Position numbers and translations under genes: made by a program. From assembly GCA_020636005.1 (NCBI GenBank), contig JACJYR010000003.1:372001-436000 (forward strand): a stretch of 64,000 bases of DNA, given 5' to 3'. The notes beneath the pieces were generated by a model. The model was not told the origin of the DNA. It saw nothing but the letters and a program-made list of their open reading frames with translations, and did no database searches. This document shows positions 43,426 to 52,587 of this stretch, one piece after another; position 1 is the first letter of the stretch; every line of letters begins with the position of its first letter. The DNA comes from Lewinellaceae bacterium. Its GTDB lineage: Bacteria > Bacteroidota > Bacteroidia > Chitinophagales > Saprospiraceae.

Positions 43426-45834
43426 TCAGCGCAACAGGTTTACAATGCCTTTCCGTTGCTGGTGTTTTACCTTATTGTTGTTGATATAATCAAAACCGAT
43501 GAGAAAGGCATAGGCGCCAATGTCCATTTTTTTCCCTTTAAAATTGCCGTCCCATCCAGATGACGGCTGAAAGCTTTCAAACAGCAAGCTTCCCCACCGG
43601 TCGAATACCAGCAGCCGGTAGTTTAAAATTTCGCAGCCCGGAAACCCCTGGAAAAGGTCGTTGATCCCGTCACCATTGGGTGAAAAAACATTGGGAACAT
43701 AGAGGCATTCCTCACAAGGCCGAAGTTCTACCTCGTCACTGAACGGGCAGCCGTGTATGGTCACTTCCACGCTGTACTTTCCAGGCACGACGGCTTTGTA
43801 TTTTGGGTTGGTTGACCCATCCTGCCAGGTATAGGATGCAGCGGGTTGGCTGGCGTCCAGCCAGATGCCTTCGTCCTCGCAGATGTACGCAAAGTCTGCC
43901 AGGATGGTATCGGGCCGGGTTTGAAAGGTGACAATTATAGAGTCCGTTTTAACACAGCCCCCAAGTCCTGCCTCCACCCAATAGAGTCCGCTTTCAGCTA
44001 TGTTGTAGGTTGGATTGGTGGAGCCGTCCTGCCAGCGGTAGGCGGCATCGGGCTGGGCAACATTCAAGGGGAGCAACTGGCCTTGGCAGAGGAACGTATC
44101 CTTGCCAAGATCCAACTGGACTGTGATGAAACCCACTTCGATGGTGTCGAAAAATTGGCAGCCATCCTTGGTCACTTCCACCCAATAAGTGCCGGGGAAT
44201 TGCACGGGAAGGGTAGGGGCTGAGGTGCCGTTTTTCCAGTTGTAGGATGCACCGTCAATGCCTGTATCCAGTACCAGGGTTTCCCCCTGGCACAGCACCG
44301 TGTCGTTTCCGAGTTGCACGGGTATGTCCCCTATGTAGTTTACGTTTATCGTGTCCCTGGTCTTGCATCCTTCCTGGTTGACCTCTACCCAATAAGTGCC
44401 GGGCGACGAGACCGTAAAGTCCATGTTGCTGCTGCCATCTTGCCACTGGTAGAGTGCGCTGTCTTGTGCTACTTTCAGGAGCAGGGTTTCCCCTGCACAA
44501 AGGGAGGTGTCGGCACCGAGGTCGAATTTCAATGAATCAGGGCCCATGCGCAAGACCCAAAGATCCTGCAGGCCATTGTTTCCGTCCAGGTCTTTATCAC
44601 CGGAAGCTGAAAGGCCCGCTCCAACATAGCCTCCATCAAGGGTTTGGAGGATAGCATAGAAGCGGTCTTCGGAAGTTCCGCCAAAGTTTTTTTCCCAAAG
44701 CAAATTGCCATCGGGGTCAAGTTTGAGGAGCCAGGCATCCTTGCTGCCATAGTTGGTAGAGACGTCGCCGTTGGAAGAAACGGATAAGCCGGCAAGCAGG
44801 AATTCCTGATTGGCGGTGAGGCCGAGCGAAAAGGCCCGGTCTTCCGACGAGCCGCCAAAATTTTTTGACCAGAGGAGGTTGCCGCCTGCGTCTGTTTTCA
44901 TCAACCAAACGTCGTAAGAGCCATTGTTGCCGGGCAGGTCGTCGTCGCTGGAAGTCGAGCTGCCGGCGACTGCAATGCCGTTGTCCGCCGTGGTGATCAT
45001 AGAATAGGCCCTTTCCTCGCCGCTGCCACCGAAGCTTTTTTCCCAAAGGAGGCTGCCGCCTGCATCCACTTTTACCAGCCAATAATCGTAAAGCCCTTTG
45101 TTGGAACCCACGTCACCATTGTTAGAAAAGGTAGAGCCTGCCATGACAAAGCCGCCATCGGACGTTTCGCGCACGTCGTAGCCAAAATCGGCCAGGGAAC
45201 CGCCAAAGCTGCGCTGCCATTCGATGTTGCCACTGCCGTTAAGTTTTACCATCAAATAGTCAAAATCCCCATTGTTGTTGGTTAGGTCGCCATCTTTTGA
45301 CTGCGAATAGCCGGCCACGATAAAGCCACCATCAGAGGTGTTCCTGATCCGCTCGGCCCTTTCGTTCTGAAAGCCGCCAATGGCCCTTTGCCATTGCAGA
45401 TTGCCGCTGGGATCCAGTTTTATTACCCAAACATCCTCTGCGCCGTGGCTACCATTCACCTGGCCATTACTGGACAACGCCCCCCCTGCGGCTGCAAATC
45501 CGCCGTCCGGCGTTTGAACGACGGAGGTGGCAATGTCGAAATCTGTGCCGCCGAAGGTTTTTTCCCATTCGATCTGGCCAGCGGTATCCAATTTCAAAAT
45601 CCAGTAGTCGGCACTGCCAAAATTGCTGGCCACATCAAAATCCACAGAACGGGTGAACCCGGCCACGATGTAGCCGCCGTCCTGCGTCTGTTGGATGTCG
45701 TTGGCGATTTCCTGGTTGGTGCCGCCGTAGTGCCTGGACCAGTCAATCTTGATGCACTCTTTTTGTTGTGAAAAAAGAAAGGATGGAATGCAAGCCGTCA
45801 AGAAAAGAAAGGCATAGTGAAGGATATTCCGCAT
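43426..45834 (-). CDS. Secreted repeat protein with T9SS type B sorting domain
   Basis: This exported 802-residue protein has signal peptide YAFLFLTACIPSFLFSQQ. Residues about 30-480 hold eight repeats of about 55 residues with the pattern T-x-DGG-x-x-x-AG-x-S-x-S-x-x-GD, N-x-x-x-D-x-W-x-x-KLD, GN-x-x-W-x-K-x-FGGS; this suggests a beta-propeller. Four Ig-like units follow (about 490-710), each with LG-x-DT-x-LC-x-G, YxWQDGSTNPxY and GC. The C terminus (YVPNVFSPNGDGINDLFQGF, FDRWGSLLFES) is a gliding-motility-associated type B signal. The ATG before MRNILHYAF was chosen because the 87 residues upstream are not signal-like. A role in attachment is inferred. Confidence 0.9.
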   Translation of the reverse strand: MRNILHYAFLFLTACIPSFLFSQQKECIKIDWSRHYGGTNQEIANDIQQTQDGGYIVAGFTRSVDFDVASNFGSADYWILKLDTAGQIEWEKTFGGTDFDIATSVVQTPDGGFAAAGGALSSNGQVNGSHGAEDVWVIKLDPSGNLQWQRAIGGFQNERAERIRNTSDGGFIVAGYSQSKDGDLTNNNGDFDYLMVKLNGSGNIEWQRSFGGSLADFGYDVRETSDGGFVMAGSTFSNNGDVGSNKGLYDYWLVKVDAGGSLLWEKSFGGSGEERAYSMITTADNGIAVAGSSTSSDDDLPGNNGSYDVWLMKTDAGGNLLWSKNFGGSSEDRAFSLGLTANQEFLLAGLSVSSNGDVSTNYGSKDAWLLKLDPDGNLLWEKNFGGTSEDRFYAILQTLDGGYVGAGLSASGDKDLDGNNGLQDLWVLRMGPDSLKFDLGADTSLCAGETLLLKVAQDSALYQWQDGSSNMDFTVSSPGTYWVEVNQEGCKTRDTINVNYIGDIPVQLGNDTVLCQGETLVLDTGIDGASYNWKNGTSAPTLPVQFPGTYWVEVTKDGCQFFDTIEVGFITVQLDLGKDTFLCQGQLLPLNVAQPDAAYRWQDGSTNPTYNIAESGLYWVEAGLGGCVKTDSIIVTFQTRPDTILADFAYICEDEGIWLDASQPAASYTWQDGSTNPKYKAVVPGKYSVEVTIHGCPFSDEVELRPCEECLYVPNVFSPNGDGINDLFQGFPGCEILNYRLLVFDRWGSLLFESFQPSSGWDGNFKGKKMDIGAYAFLIGFDYINNNKVKHQQRKGIVNLLR

Positions 45835-46185
45835 GGTAATTTTTCCTTGGTAAAAATCTGGGTCTATAATAATGGCAAAAGTACAATTCAGTTTTTGCCC
45901 CGATGAACTTTTTGGGTGATTTGCAGGTGGTTGGCAAAGACGGGCTGGTGGGGAAGTATTTTTCCGGCGAGCTGTATCCTTTTGCTTTCCCGGCATTATG
46001 AAGGTGAAAGTAAACAGATGGGCCAACGCCCCTCGGATGGAAAGCGGAAAAAGCCAGATCCCTTGCCGCCAACGGAAAATTGAAACATAAACCACACTCC
46101 TGGTAGAGCCTAAACATTTGAAATTCAGTGTGAAAACCGAAAGGTCGGGGATCTGGCTTTAAAACCGCAGCAAACAGGTGATTAG
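45835..46185. other. Divergent intergenic region between the T9SS type B gene and the sigma factor gene
   Basis: These 351 bp separate two divergent genes and should hold both promoters. No standard TAnnTTTG element with a correct -33 box was found. An ECF-type promoter cannot be recognised without knowing the sigma target. Confidence 0.45.
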
Positions 46186-46812
46186 ATGTTCTCGAATTTG
46201 CCAATAAGTCGTACCCTTGTAAAAAATGAAGGGCTAATGAATAGCTTTCGACGGACTGTTTCTGCGGCTGCCATGCAAGAAGAATGGCTTGAAATACAGG
46301 CTGCCCAACAAGACCCTGCCAGGTTCCGGCCCCTCTATGATCGGTACTACGAGCCTATTTTCCTATTTATTTTCAACCGGACACAAGACGAAGCAATGTG
46401 TGCCGACCTCAGCTCGCAGGTTTTCCTGAAAGCCATCCAGCGGCTGCCAGATTATGCTTTCAGGGGGGTACCCTTTTCAGCTTGGCTGTTTCGGATTGCC
46501 AGCAACGAGGTGGCCCAGTTTTACCGCCAATCCAAAAAAATGCGGGTAGTCAGCGTCGAAGAATCCAGCCTGGGGGATATGCTCGACGAAATGGACGAGG
46601 ATGACCTGGAAGCCTACCGGGGGCTTTTGGTGCCCGCATTGAACGAACTCAAGGAGTCCGATTTGGAAATTGTCGAACTCCGGTTTTTCGAACAAAGGCC
46701 TTTTAAGGAAATTGCCGACATGCTGGACATCACCGAAAGCAACGCCAAGGTGCGCACATACCGGGTCCTGGAAAGATTAAAAAAAATAATGTTGAAACAA
46801 TTGGAAGAGTAA
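46186..46812 (+). CDS. ECF-type RNA polymerase sigma factor
   Basis: The 208-residue protein has sigma region 2 (RFRPLYDRYYEPIFLFIFNR, then SQVFLKAIQRLPDYAFRG and WLFRIASNEVAQFYRQSKK) and sigma region 4 (LNELKESDLEIVELRFFEQR, FKEIADMLDITESNAKVRTY), joined by an acidic linker (SLGDMLDEMDEDDLEAYRG). This is the two-domain extracytoplasmic function layout. Start sites at 46186, 46237 or 46273 are all ATG; the first is reported. An 80-bp gap leads to a gene for a single-pass membrane protein that may be its regulator. The divergently transcribed surface protein is a possible target. Confidence 0.9.
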   Translation: MFSNLPISRTLVKNEGLMNSFRRTVSAAAMQEEWLEIQAAQQDPARFRPLYDRYYEPIFLFIFNRTQDEAMCADLSSQVFLKAIQRLPDYAFRGVPFSAWLFRIASNEVAQFYRQSKKMRVVSVEESSLGDMLDEMDEDDLEAYRGLLVPALNELKESDLEIVELRFFEQRPFKEIADMLDITESNAKVRTYRVLERLKKIMLKQLEE

Positions 46813-46892
46813 ATGCGACTCCTTCCTGCCCAGCGGGTCTTGGGCTCCAAAACCCGCCGGGCGGGAAGCCACCGCTTTCAAAAGTATTCAAT

Positions 46893-48647
46893 ATGAAAAA
46901 GAAATACGACATACAGATAAACCCCCGGCGGCTTTCGGGCAAGGAAGTGGCCAGGCACAAGGACTTTGACGCCTTGTTGAAAAAATTGAACGGAGCGCAG
47001 CCACGCCTTCGCATCCTGCACAAAAGGTGGCTGATGCTCAGTGGCGCCATCGCTGCTGCGATGGCAGGCATTTTCTTTGTGTTCCATTTCATGGCCCGGA
47101 ACGACTACCCTGCCATGGCCGGGCAATACTTTTCAAAACAGCAATTTGTCAATCCCCCGCTGGACCAGGTGAAGGCCCAGTTTGCGTCTTTTAAGGTAGA
47201 TGGCCAGTTTGGGGGCGTTTATGAATACCCGAGCGGATCCAAACTCATTGTGCCAGCCAGTGCCTTTGTCGGGGAAACGGGCAACCCCGTGAGCGGAGAG
47301 GTAACCCTCCACTACCGGGAAATGCACGATTATGTTGACTTTTTCCTGTCCGGCATCCCAATGACCTACGACTCCGCAGGCACCACCTATAACCTTGAAA
47401 GCGCCGGCATGATTGAAATATTTGCGGAGCAGGATGGCCAAAGGGTTGCCATGGCGCCCGGCAAGAGCATTGACGTGGCGTTGGTGTCAAGGGTCAATGT
47501 TTCGCCTGAACTGGTCATCCCCCCTGGCTACAATATTTACAAGCTGGACGAAGGGCAACGAAACTGGGTATATCAAGTGGTAGATGAAATGGAAGCACTG
47601 GAGGATGGTGACGCTTTGGCACTGGATGAGGCAAGCCCCTTGTACCCAGCACAAAAAGAGCTGGCCGAAAAACTGCAATCCATCCAAATCACAGCGGAAA
47701 GGGAAATGGCAAACATTGAGGCTTCCATTCCCAAAACGAAGGAACCCATAAGGCCTGCCAAAGCCAACAACAATGAATACGTTTTTGACCTTGACTTCAA
47801 CGACTTGAAAAATCCTGCCGCTACCGGTGAACTGGCCGAAACACAAAAAGAACTGGCCGGACTTTACAATCAGTACGAAAAAATGCTCTGGCAACTCAGC
47901 CCACAAGCCAATATCACCCCTGAGCGGCTGCAAAAGGAGTTTAGCGAAGTGAGCGGCCTGCGCATCCGTAAATTGAACGAACGGGACTATGTGCTGACCC
48001 TGGAAAAAGGGGACAACACGATTTCTGTCACCGTCAACCCGGTGTTGAGCGGCAACGATTACGAAAAAGCCATGCAGGCCTTTAACGAAGAATTTGCTGC
48101 CTGGCAGCAAAAAACCGGGGAACGGGAAGCCAGGCTCGCCGCCAAAAAACAGGCCCTTCTCCAAAATATTGACCAGCTTAAAAAAGAGGCCCAGGCAGCA
48201 TTTCAAACCAGCATTGCGGCATTGAAGGCAAAAGGACTTGACTACGCCGCCACGGAGGAAATCATCAAAAAGAAAGTCGTCAACAGGTTCCGGGCCACTG
48301 GGTTTGGCATCTGGAACTGCGACCGCCCATTGCCCCCAGAACAACTCGTGCTGGCCGTCACTTTCAAAGACAGCCAGGGCAAGACTTTTGAAAATACAAC
48401 TGGTTATTTGGTGGACAAGAGCCGAAACACCGTTTACCGTTTTCTGGCCACCCGGGACACGCCGCTCAGTTTCAATAAAAATTCGGAAAACCTTCTTTGG
48501 CTGGTCACCGATGAAAACAAACTCGCCGTTTTCAGGCCAGAGCAGTTCAAGTCGGTGGCAAAGGGCGAAACGGCCATTTTAGTTTTGGAAACCATTGACA
48601 AAAAAATAGAGGATGAGTCCGATGTAAGGGAAGTACTCTACCTGTAA
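46893..48647 (+). CDS. Single-pass membrane protein of unknown function paired with an ECF sigma factor
   Basis: The 584-residue protein has a basic cytosolic N terminus of about 45 residues (MKKKYDIQINPRRLSGKEVA), one membrane helix (LMLSGAIAAAMAGIFFVFHF) and a large extracytoplasmic part. The first external domain (about 75-200) is beta-rich and resembles cell-surface beta-sandwiches (FGGVYEYPSGSKLIVPASAF). The middle (about 215-475) has long coiled-coil helices rich in K, E and Q. The end is another beta domain. Position right after a sigma factor and this topology suggest an anti-sigma factor or sensor, but no known anti-sigma domain could be recognised in the short cytosolic part. Confidence 0.7.
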   Translation: MKKKYDIQINPRRLSGKEVARHKDFDALLKKLNGAQPRLRILHKRWLMLSGAIAAAMAGIFFVFHFMARNDYPAMAGQYFSKQQFVNPPLDQVKAQFASFKVDGQFGGVYEYPSGSKLIVPASAFVGETGNPVSGEVTLHYREMHDYVDFFLSGIPMTYDSAGTTYNLESAGMIEIFAEQDGQRVAMAPGKSIDVALVSRVNVSPELVIPPGYNIYKLDEGQRNWVYQVVDEMEALEDGDALALDEASPLYPAQKELAEKLQSIQITAEREMANIEASIPKTKEPIRPAKANNNEYVFDLDFNDLKNPAATGELAETQKELAGLYNQYEKMLWQLSPQANITPERLQKEFSEVSGLRIRKLNERDYVLTLEKGDNTISVTVNPVLSGNDYEKAMQAFNEEFAAWQQKTGEREARLAAKKQALLQNIDQLKKEAQAAFQTSIAALKAKGLDYAATEEIIKKKVVNRFRATGFGIWNCDRPLPPEQLVLAVTFKDSQGKTFENTTGYLVDKSRNTVYRFLATRDTPLSFNKNSENLLWLVTDENKLAVFRPEQFKSVAKGETAILVLETIDKKIEDESDVREVLYL

Positions 48648-48706
48648 AATCTAAAGTGCTCCATTTCCTGTTGACCAAAAAAACTAACCTTCATTCTCTT
48701 CTTCTT

Positions 48707-48738
48707 AAATCCTGTGCCTTCTGGTGCGGGATTTTTTT
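48707..48738 (+). terminator. Intrinsic terminator after the sigma-factor operon
   Basis: AAATCCTGTGCC pairs with GGTGCGGGATTT over 12 bp with G-U wobbles around TTCT and is followed by T8. It is 60 bp past the stop codon of the membrane protein gene. Confidence 0.8.
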
Positions 48739-48823
48739 TGTGTTCATCAAAAATATTCAAGTGTTGGTAGAGGGGCAGCATGTATCGCCGCATCTAACTA
48801 TTAGCTTTACCTAATTGCTTTAT

Positions 48824-48928
48824 GTAACGATGAAAAAATAACTTCGCTAATTTTGATTTTGAAACCCCACTGGAAGGGTTTTTTAAAATAATCCCGATGT
48901 GAAATCGGGATTATTTTTCCATCGATCC
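48824..48928 (+). repeat. MITE-like element, copy R5 (105 bp)
   Basis: The copy begins GTAACGATGAAAAAATAAC and ends CCATCGATCC. It is 4 bp shorter than R1 and R2 because of losses around the first hairpin. The central palindrome has the GTGAA spacer in the standard orientation. Flanking bases differ (TAT left, GAA right), so a target duplication is not visible. It occupies the leader region of the next gene, 25 bp before its ATG. Confidence 0.87.
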
Positions 48929-48953
48929 GAAAATCACCTAAAAAGAATTTTTC

Positions 48954-51350
48954 ATGAAAAAAACTGTTGTACTCCTCCTTTTTCCTTTTCTGAGTTTTGC
49001 GGCTGCTGCCCAACTGAACATGACTTTTGCCGGCTCCTATCAATATGACCAGGAACTCAGCGACATCTGGGGCTATGCGGCACCTGACGGCACCGAATAC
49101 GCCCTGGTGGGTGTTTACGACGGTGTTTCCATCGTCAATTTGGCCGACCCATCGAACCCCGTCGAAAGCGACTTTATCCCTGGTGCCAGTTCCACCTGGC
49201 GTGACATAAAAACCTGGGGGCATTATGCCTACGTAACCAATGAGACCGCCGATGGCCTGTTGGTCATAGACCTGTCGGGCCTGCCGGGGCAGGTAAGTTA
49301 TTTCAACTGGACACCCAATATTTCCGGCCTTGGTGCGCTGGCGAGGTGCCATAACCTTTGGATTGACGAATTTGGGTATATCTATCTTTCCGGGAGCAAT
49401 CTGAACAACGGAGGGCTGCTTTTCATTGACGTGGCTACCGATCCCTGGAATCCGGTTTATGTAGGTAAAGGCCCGGCAGAATATTCGCACGACACTTATG
49501 TGCGGGATAATATCGCCTACAGTGCGGAAATCAACATTGGAGAATTTGGTGTGTACAACGTGGCTGACAAAGGCAATCCGGTGAAGTTGGCCAGCCAGTC
49601 AACGCCCGGTGTCACAACCCACAACCTATGGCTTTCCGACGACAGCAGTATCCTTTTTACCACCGACGAGACCGGGAACGCACCTGTCGCAGCTTATGAC
49701 ATTTCCGATTTGAACAATATTGTAGAGTTGGATCAATTCCGCCCACTGGAAACCCTTGGCGAAGGGGTCATCCCCCACAATGTCCATGTATGGGATGATT
49801 GGCTCATCATTTCTTATTATACCGATGGCTGTATTCTGGTGGACGGATCCAATCCGGAAAACTTGATTGAAGTGGGCAACTTCGACACCTACATCCCAGC
49901 CAGCACCGGGTTTGCCGGAGCCTGGGGAGCTTATCCCTTTCTTCCTTCCGGCCTCGTTTTGGTGACGGATATTGAAAACGGACTTTATATCCTGGAGCCT
50001 AACTACGTGAGAGCCTGCTATTTAGAAGGCACAGTGACCGACCAGCTTGGTAGCCCGGTATTCGATGCCACGGTTGACATTGTGGGTGAAACAGCATTTG
50101 ACAAAAGCAGCCTCACAGGAAAATACAAAACCGGGCTGGCCATTGCCGGCACTTACGATGTGGAGGCTAAAAAGCCAGGATATTTTCCAGCCACTGCCAC
50201 GGTCCAACTGGAAAACGGCGTGTTGACCCTGCAGGATTTTGAGCTGGTGCCGCTGCCTTCCTTCTCCTTTAGCGGCACGGTGAAAGATGCCGCCACAGGC
50301 GAAGCCATTGAGGGAGCAGCCGTCAAAATTGAAAATGGAGATTTTGTGTACGAACTGGAAAGCGGGCCTTCCGGCGAATTTACCCTGCCCAGCTTTTTCC
50401 AGGGAAACTATTCCATCGCTGCGGGAAAATGGGGCTACCGGACTATTATCCTGTCCTCCCAGGATATTGACGAAAACAATAATGCAGTGAGCCTTGAACT
50501 GGAGACAGGTATCGAAGACATTTTTTCCCTTGACCTTGGCTGGATACAAAGTGGCAGTGCCATCCAAGCGCCGTTTGAACTGGGCAACCCCATCGGTGTG
50601 TACCCGCCTCAAACCATTACCTATCTGATACAGCCCGAAGACGATGTGGACGCAGACGACGGGAACAGTTGCTATATCACGGGCAATATTTCCAGCGTTT
50701 CCGACGGCGTGCAAATCTCCGGGATCACCCGCATCACTTCCCCAAAATTCGACCTGACCGGCATGGGCAAACCGATGGTTAGCTACTATACTTGGCTGTT
50801 CACTGCATTTATCAATGGCCCACCAGCGCCCGGCAATGACGATCTGTTGGTGAAAATCACCAACGGGATAGAAACGGTGGTGCTGGAGAATATTTCTTTT
50901 ACGGATTTGCTGTCGCCTCCTGCCTGGACGTATTCGGAAATTTCGGTGGCGGATACCATCCTGCCAACAGCCAATATGCGCATGATCTTCGAAATTGGCG
51001 ACAACGACCCAACCTTTTCCGACATCGCCGAGGCAGGGGTAGATTATTTCCGTGCCTGGGATGCCGATCCCATCAGTGGGGTAAAGGATAACCGTTTCGT
51101 TTTGGGCGAACTGGAGGTTTTTCCTAACCCTTCCGCCGGTTTATTTTATGCAAAATTTGACAGGGAACTGCTGAATGAAAGCACAAAACTGTTGGTGATG
51201 AATACATTGGGCCAGGTCGTCGAAGAAAAGGATTTGCCAATGACTCTTGGCGAAGTTTCTTTTGGCAGCGGTTTGGAAAAAGGTGTGTATTGGGTAAAAA
51301 TTCAAAACGGGTCGTCGGGCAGTTTACCTGTGAAAGTACTCAAGCACTGA
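48954..51350 (+). CDS. Choice-of-anchor B family secreted protein with T9SS type A sorting domain
   Basis: This 798-residue exported protein has signal peptide VVLLLFPFLSFAAAAQ. Residues about 20-350 form a propeller of LVIVD-type repeats typical of choice-of-anchor B proteins (IWGYAAPDGTEYALVGVYDG, VSIVNLADPSNPVE, YAYVTNETADGLLVIDLSG). Two carboxypeptidase-regulatory-like beta domains follow (about 355-435 LEGTVTDQLGSPVFDATVDI and about 437-520 FSGTVKDAATGEAIEGAAVK), then a jelly-roll-like domain (about 525-700) and a type A sorting domain (LEVFPNPSAGLFYAKFD). Function at the cell surface is unknown. Confidence 0.9.
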   Translation: MKKTVVLLLFPFLSFAAAAQLNMTFAGSYQYDQELSDIWGYAAPDGTEYALVGVYDGVSIVNLADPSNPVESDFIPGASSTWRDIKTWGHYAYVTNETADGLLVIDLSGLPGQVSYFNWTPNISGLGALARCHNLWIDEFGYIYLSGSNLNNGGLLFIDVATDPWNPVYVGKGPAEYSHDTYVRDNIAYSAEINIGEFGVYNVADKGNPVKLASQSTPGVTTHNLWLSDDSSILFTTDETGNAPVAAYDISDLNNIVELDQFRPLETLGEGVIPHNVHVWDDWLIISYYTDGCILVDGSNPENLIEVGNFDTYIPASTGFAGAWGAYPFLPSGLVLVTDIENGLYILEPNYVRACYLEGTVTDQLGSPVFDATVDIVGETAFDKSSLTGKYKTGLAIAGTYDVEAKKPGYFPATATVQLENGVLTLQDFELVPLPSFSFSGTVKDAATGEAIEGAAVKIENGDFVYELESGPSGEFTLPSFFQGNYSIAAGKWGYRTIILSSQDIDENNNAVSLELETGIEDIFSLDLGWIQSGSAIQAPFELGNPIGVYPPQTITYLIQPEDDVDADDGNSCYITGNISSVSDGVQISGITRITSPKFDLTGMGKPMVSYYTWLFTAFINGPPAPGNDDLLVKITNGIETVVLENISFTDLLSPPAWTYSEISVADTILPTANMRMIFEIGDNDPTFSDIAEAGVDYFRAWDADPISGVKDNRFVLGELEVFPNPSAGLFYAKFDRELLNESTKLLVMNTLGQVVEEKDLPMTLGEVSFGSGLEKGVYWVKIQNGSSGSLPVKVLKH

Positions 51351-51449
51351 TGAGGTGCAGATGACTTGCTGATTCGGTACGATCCGGCAAACAAGCTTTT
51401 CTTGAATCCCTTGGCGAAAATTGCTCATGGCATTCCGCCAAGGGATTTA

Positions 51450-51558
51450 GTAACGATGAAAAAATAACTTCACCATTTTGATTTTGAAAACCCCAGCATT
51501 GGAAGGGTTTTTTAAAAATAATCCCGATTTAACATCGGGATTATTTTTCCTTCGATCC
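51450..51558 (+). repeat. 109-bp MITE-like element, copy R6 (spacer inverted)
   Basis: The copy runs GTAACGATGAAAAAATAAC to CCTTCGATCC, flanked by TTA on both sides. The central palindrome reads CCCGAT-TTAAC-ATCGGG; its reverse complement gives GATGTTAAATC, so the spacer is flipped relative to R1, R2 and R5. The right boundary directly abuts the stop codon (TTA, 51559-51561) of the dehydrogenase gene. It lies between convergent genes and could terminate both. Confidence 0.9.
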
Positions 51559-52452
51559 TTACTTTTTTCTAAAATTATCCGCCAACACCAGTTCTTTTGA
51601 ACCTGGCTGGTACTGGTAAAAACCTTCTCCTGATTTCACGCCCAATTTTCCTGCCATGACCATGTTGGCCAACAAAGGGCAAGGTGCATATTTCGGGTTG
51701 CCAAACCCATCCTGGAGCACCCGTAAAATGGCCAGGCAAACATCCAGCCCGATAAAATCAGCCAATTGCAAAGGCCCCATCGGGTGTGCCATGCCAAGCT
51801 TCATCACGGTATCAATTTCCTCCACGCCGGCCACGCCTTCATACAGCGAATAAATGGCCTCGTTGATCATCGGCATAAGTATCCTGTTGGCAATAAAGCC
51901 TGGGTAGTCGTTAACCTCGACCGGCACTTTCCCCAAAAGGCGGGAAATCTCCATGACTTTTGCCGTGACTTCATCCGAAGTGGCATAGCCCCGTATGACT
52001 TCCACCAGCTTCATCACCGGTACCGGGTTCATAAAGTGCATCCCGATGACCTGGTGGGGGCGCTTCGTGGAAGCGGCAATTTTGGTAACCGAAATGGACG
52101 AAGTATTGGTAGCCAATATCGCAGCGGCAGGGGCGAGTTCATCCATTTGATGGAAAATCTTCAGCTTAAGATCTACATTTTCGGTGGCAGCTTCTACGAC
52201 CAAGCCCGCCTCATGGATGCCCGCTTCCATCTCTGTGAATATAAAAATTCTGCTCAAGGCACCGCTTTTTTCCTCTTCCTTGATAAGCCCTTTTGCCACC
52301 ATCCTGTCAAGATTTTTGTCAATCGTGGCACGGGCCTTTTCCAGGGCACCTTTTGAAACATCCACCAGGCTGACCTGGTAATCTTTAAGGGCAAAAACGT
52401 GGGCAATGCCGTTTCCCATTGTGCCTGCACCTATGACAGTTACTTTATTCAT
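51559..52452 (-). CDS. 3-hydroxybutyryl-CoA dehydrogenase
   Basis: This NAD(P)-dependent cytosolic enzyme interconverts acetoacetyl-CoA and 3-hydroxybutyryl-CoA. The 297-residue protein has the dinucleotide-binding KVTVIGAGTMGNGIAHVFA (about 3-21), VVEAATENVDLKLKIF, LATNTSSISVTKIAA, the catalytic HFMNPVPVMKLVEVI (His about 138), and EVNDYPGFIANRILMPMINE with the C-terminal dimer domain. The length is typical of PaaH/Hbd enzymes. The stop codon lies exactly at the border of repeat R6. The window ends in another probable beta-oxidation gene, but there is no shared operon. Confidence 0.94.
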   Translation of the reverse strand: MNKVTVIGAGTMGNGIAHVFALKDYQVSLVDVSKGALEKARATIDKNLDRMVAKGLIKEEEKSGALSRIFIFTEMEAGIHEAGLVVEAATENVDLKLKIFHQMDELAPAAAILATNTSSISVTKIAASTKRPHQVIGMHFMNPVPVMKLVEVIRGYATSDEVTAKVMEISRLLGKVPVEVNDYPGFIANRILMPMINEAIYSLYEGVAGVEEIDTVMKLGMAHPMGPLQLADFIGLDVCLAILRVLQDGFGNPKYAPCPLLANMVMAGKLGVKSGEGFYQYQPGSKELVLADNFRKK

Positions 52453-52587
52453 AATTAAAAGAGTGTTTAGGTGTTTTTGTGTTTAGGTGTTTACAGTTGC
52501 CGGACTTCAATTAACAAAAGCTTGTCGGCACTAAAATGCAAAGGATTGTAAAAGGTTGATGGATAGGCATTTGCCAGCAGCCATTTT

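Noticed and set aside
47487..48344. 285-codon minus-strand frame inside the sigma-partner gene
   Set aside because: It is a mirror frame of the coiled-coil region; Phe-, Gly- and Val-rich without any domain.
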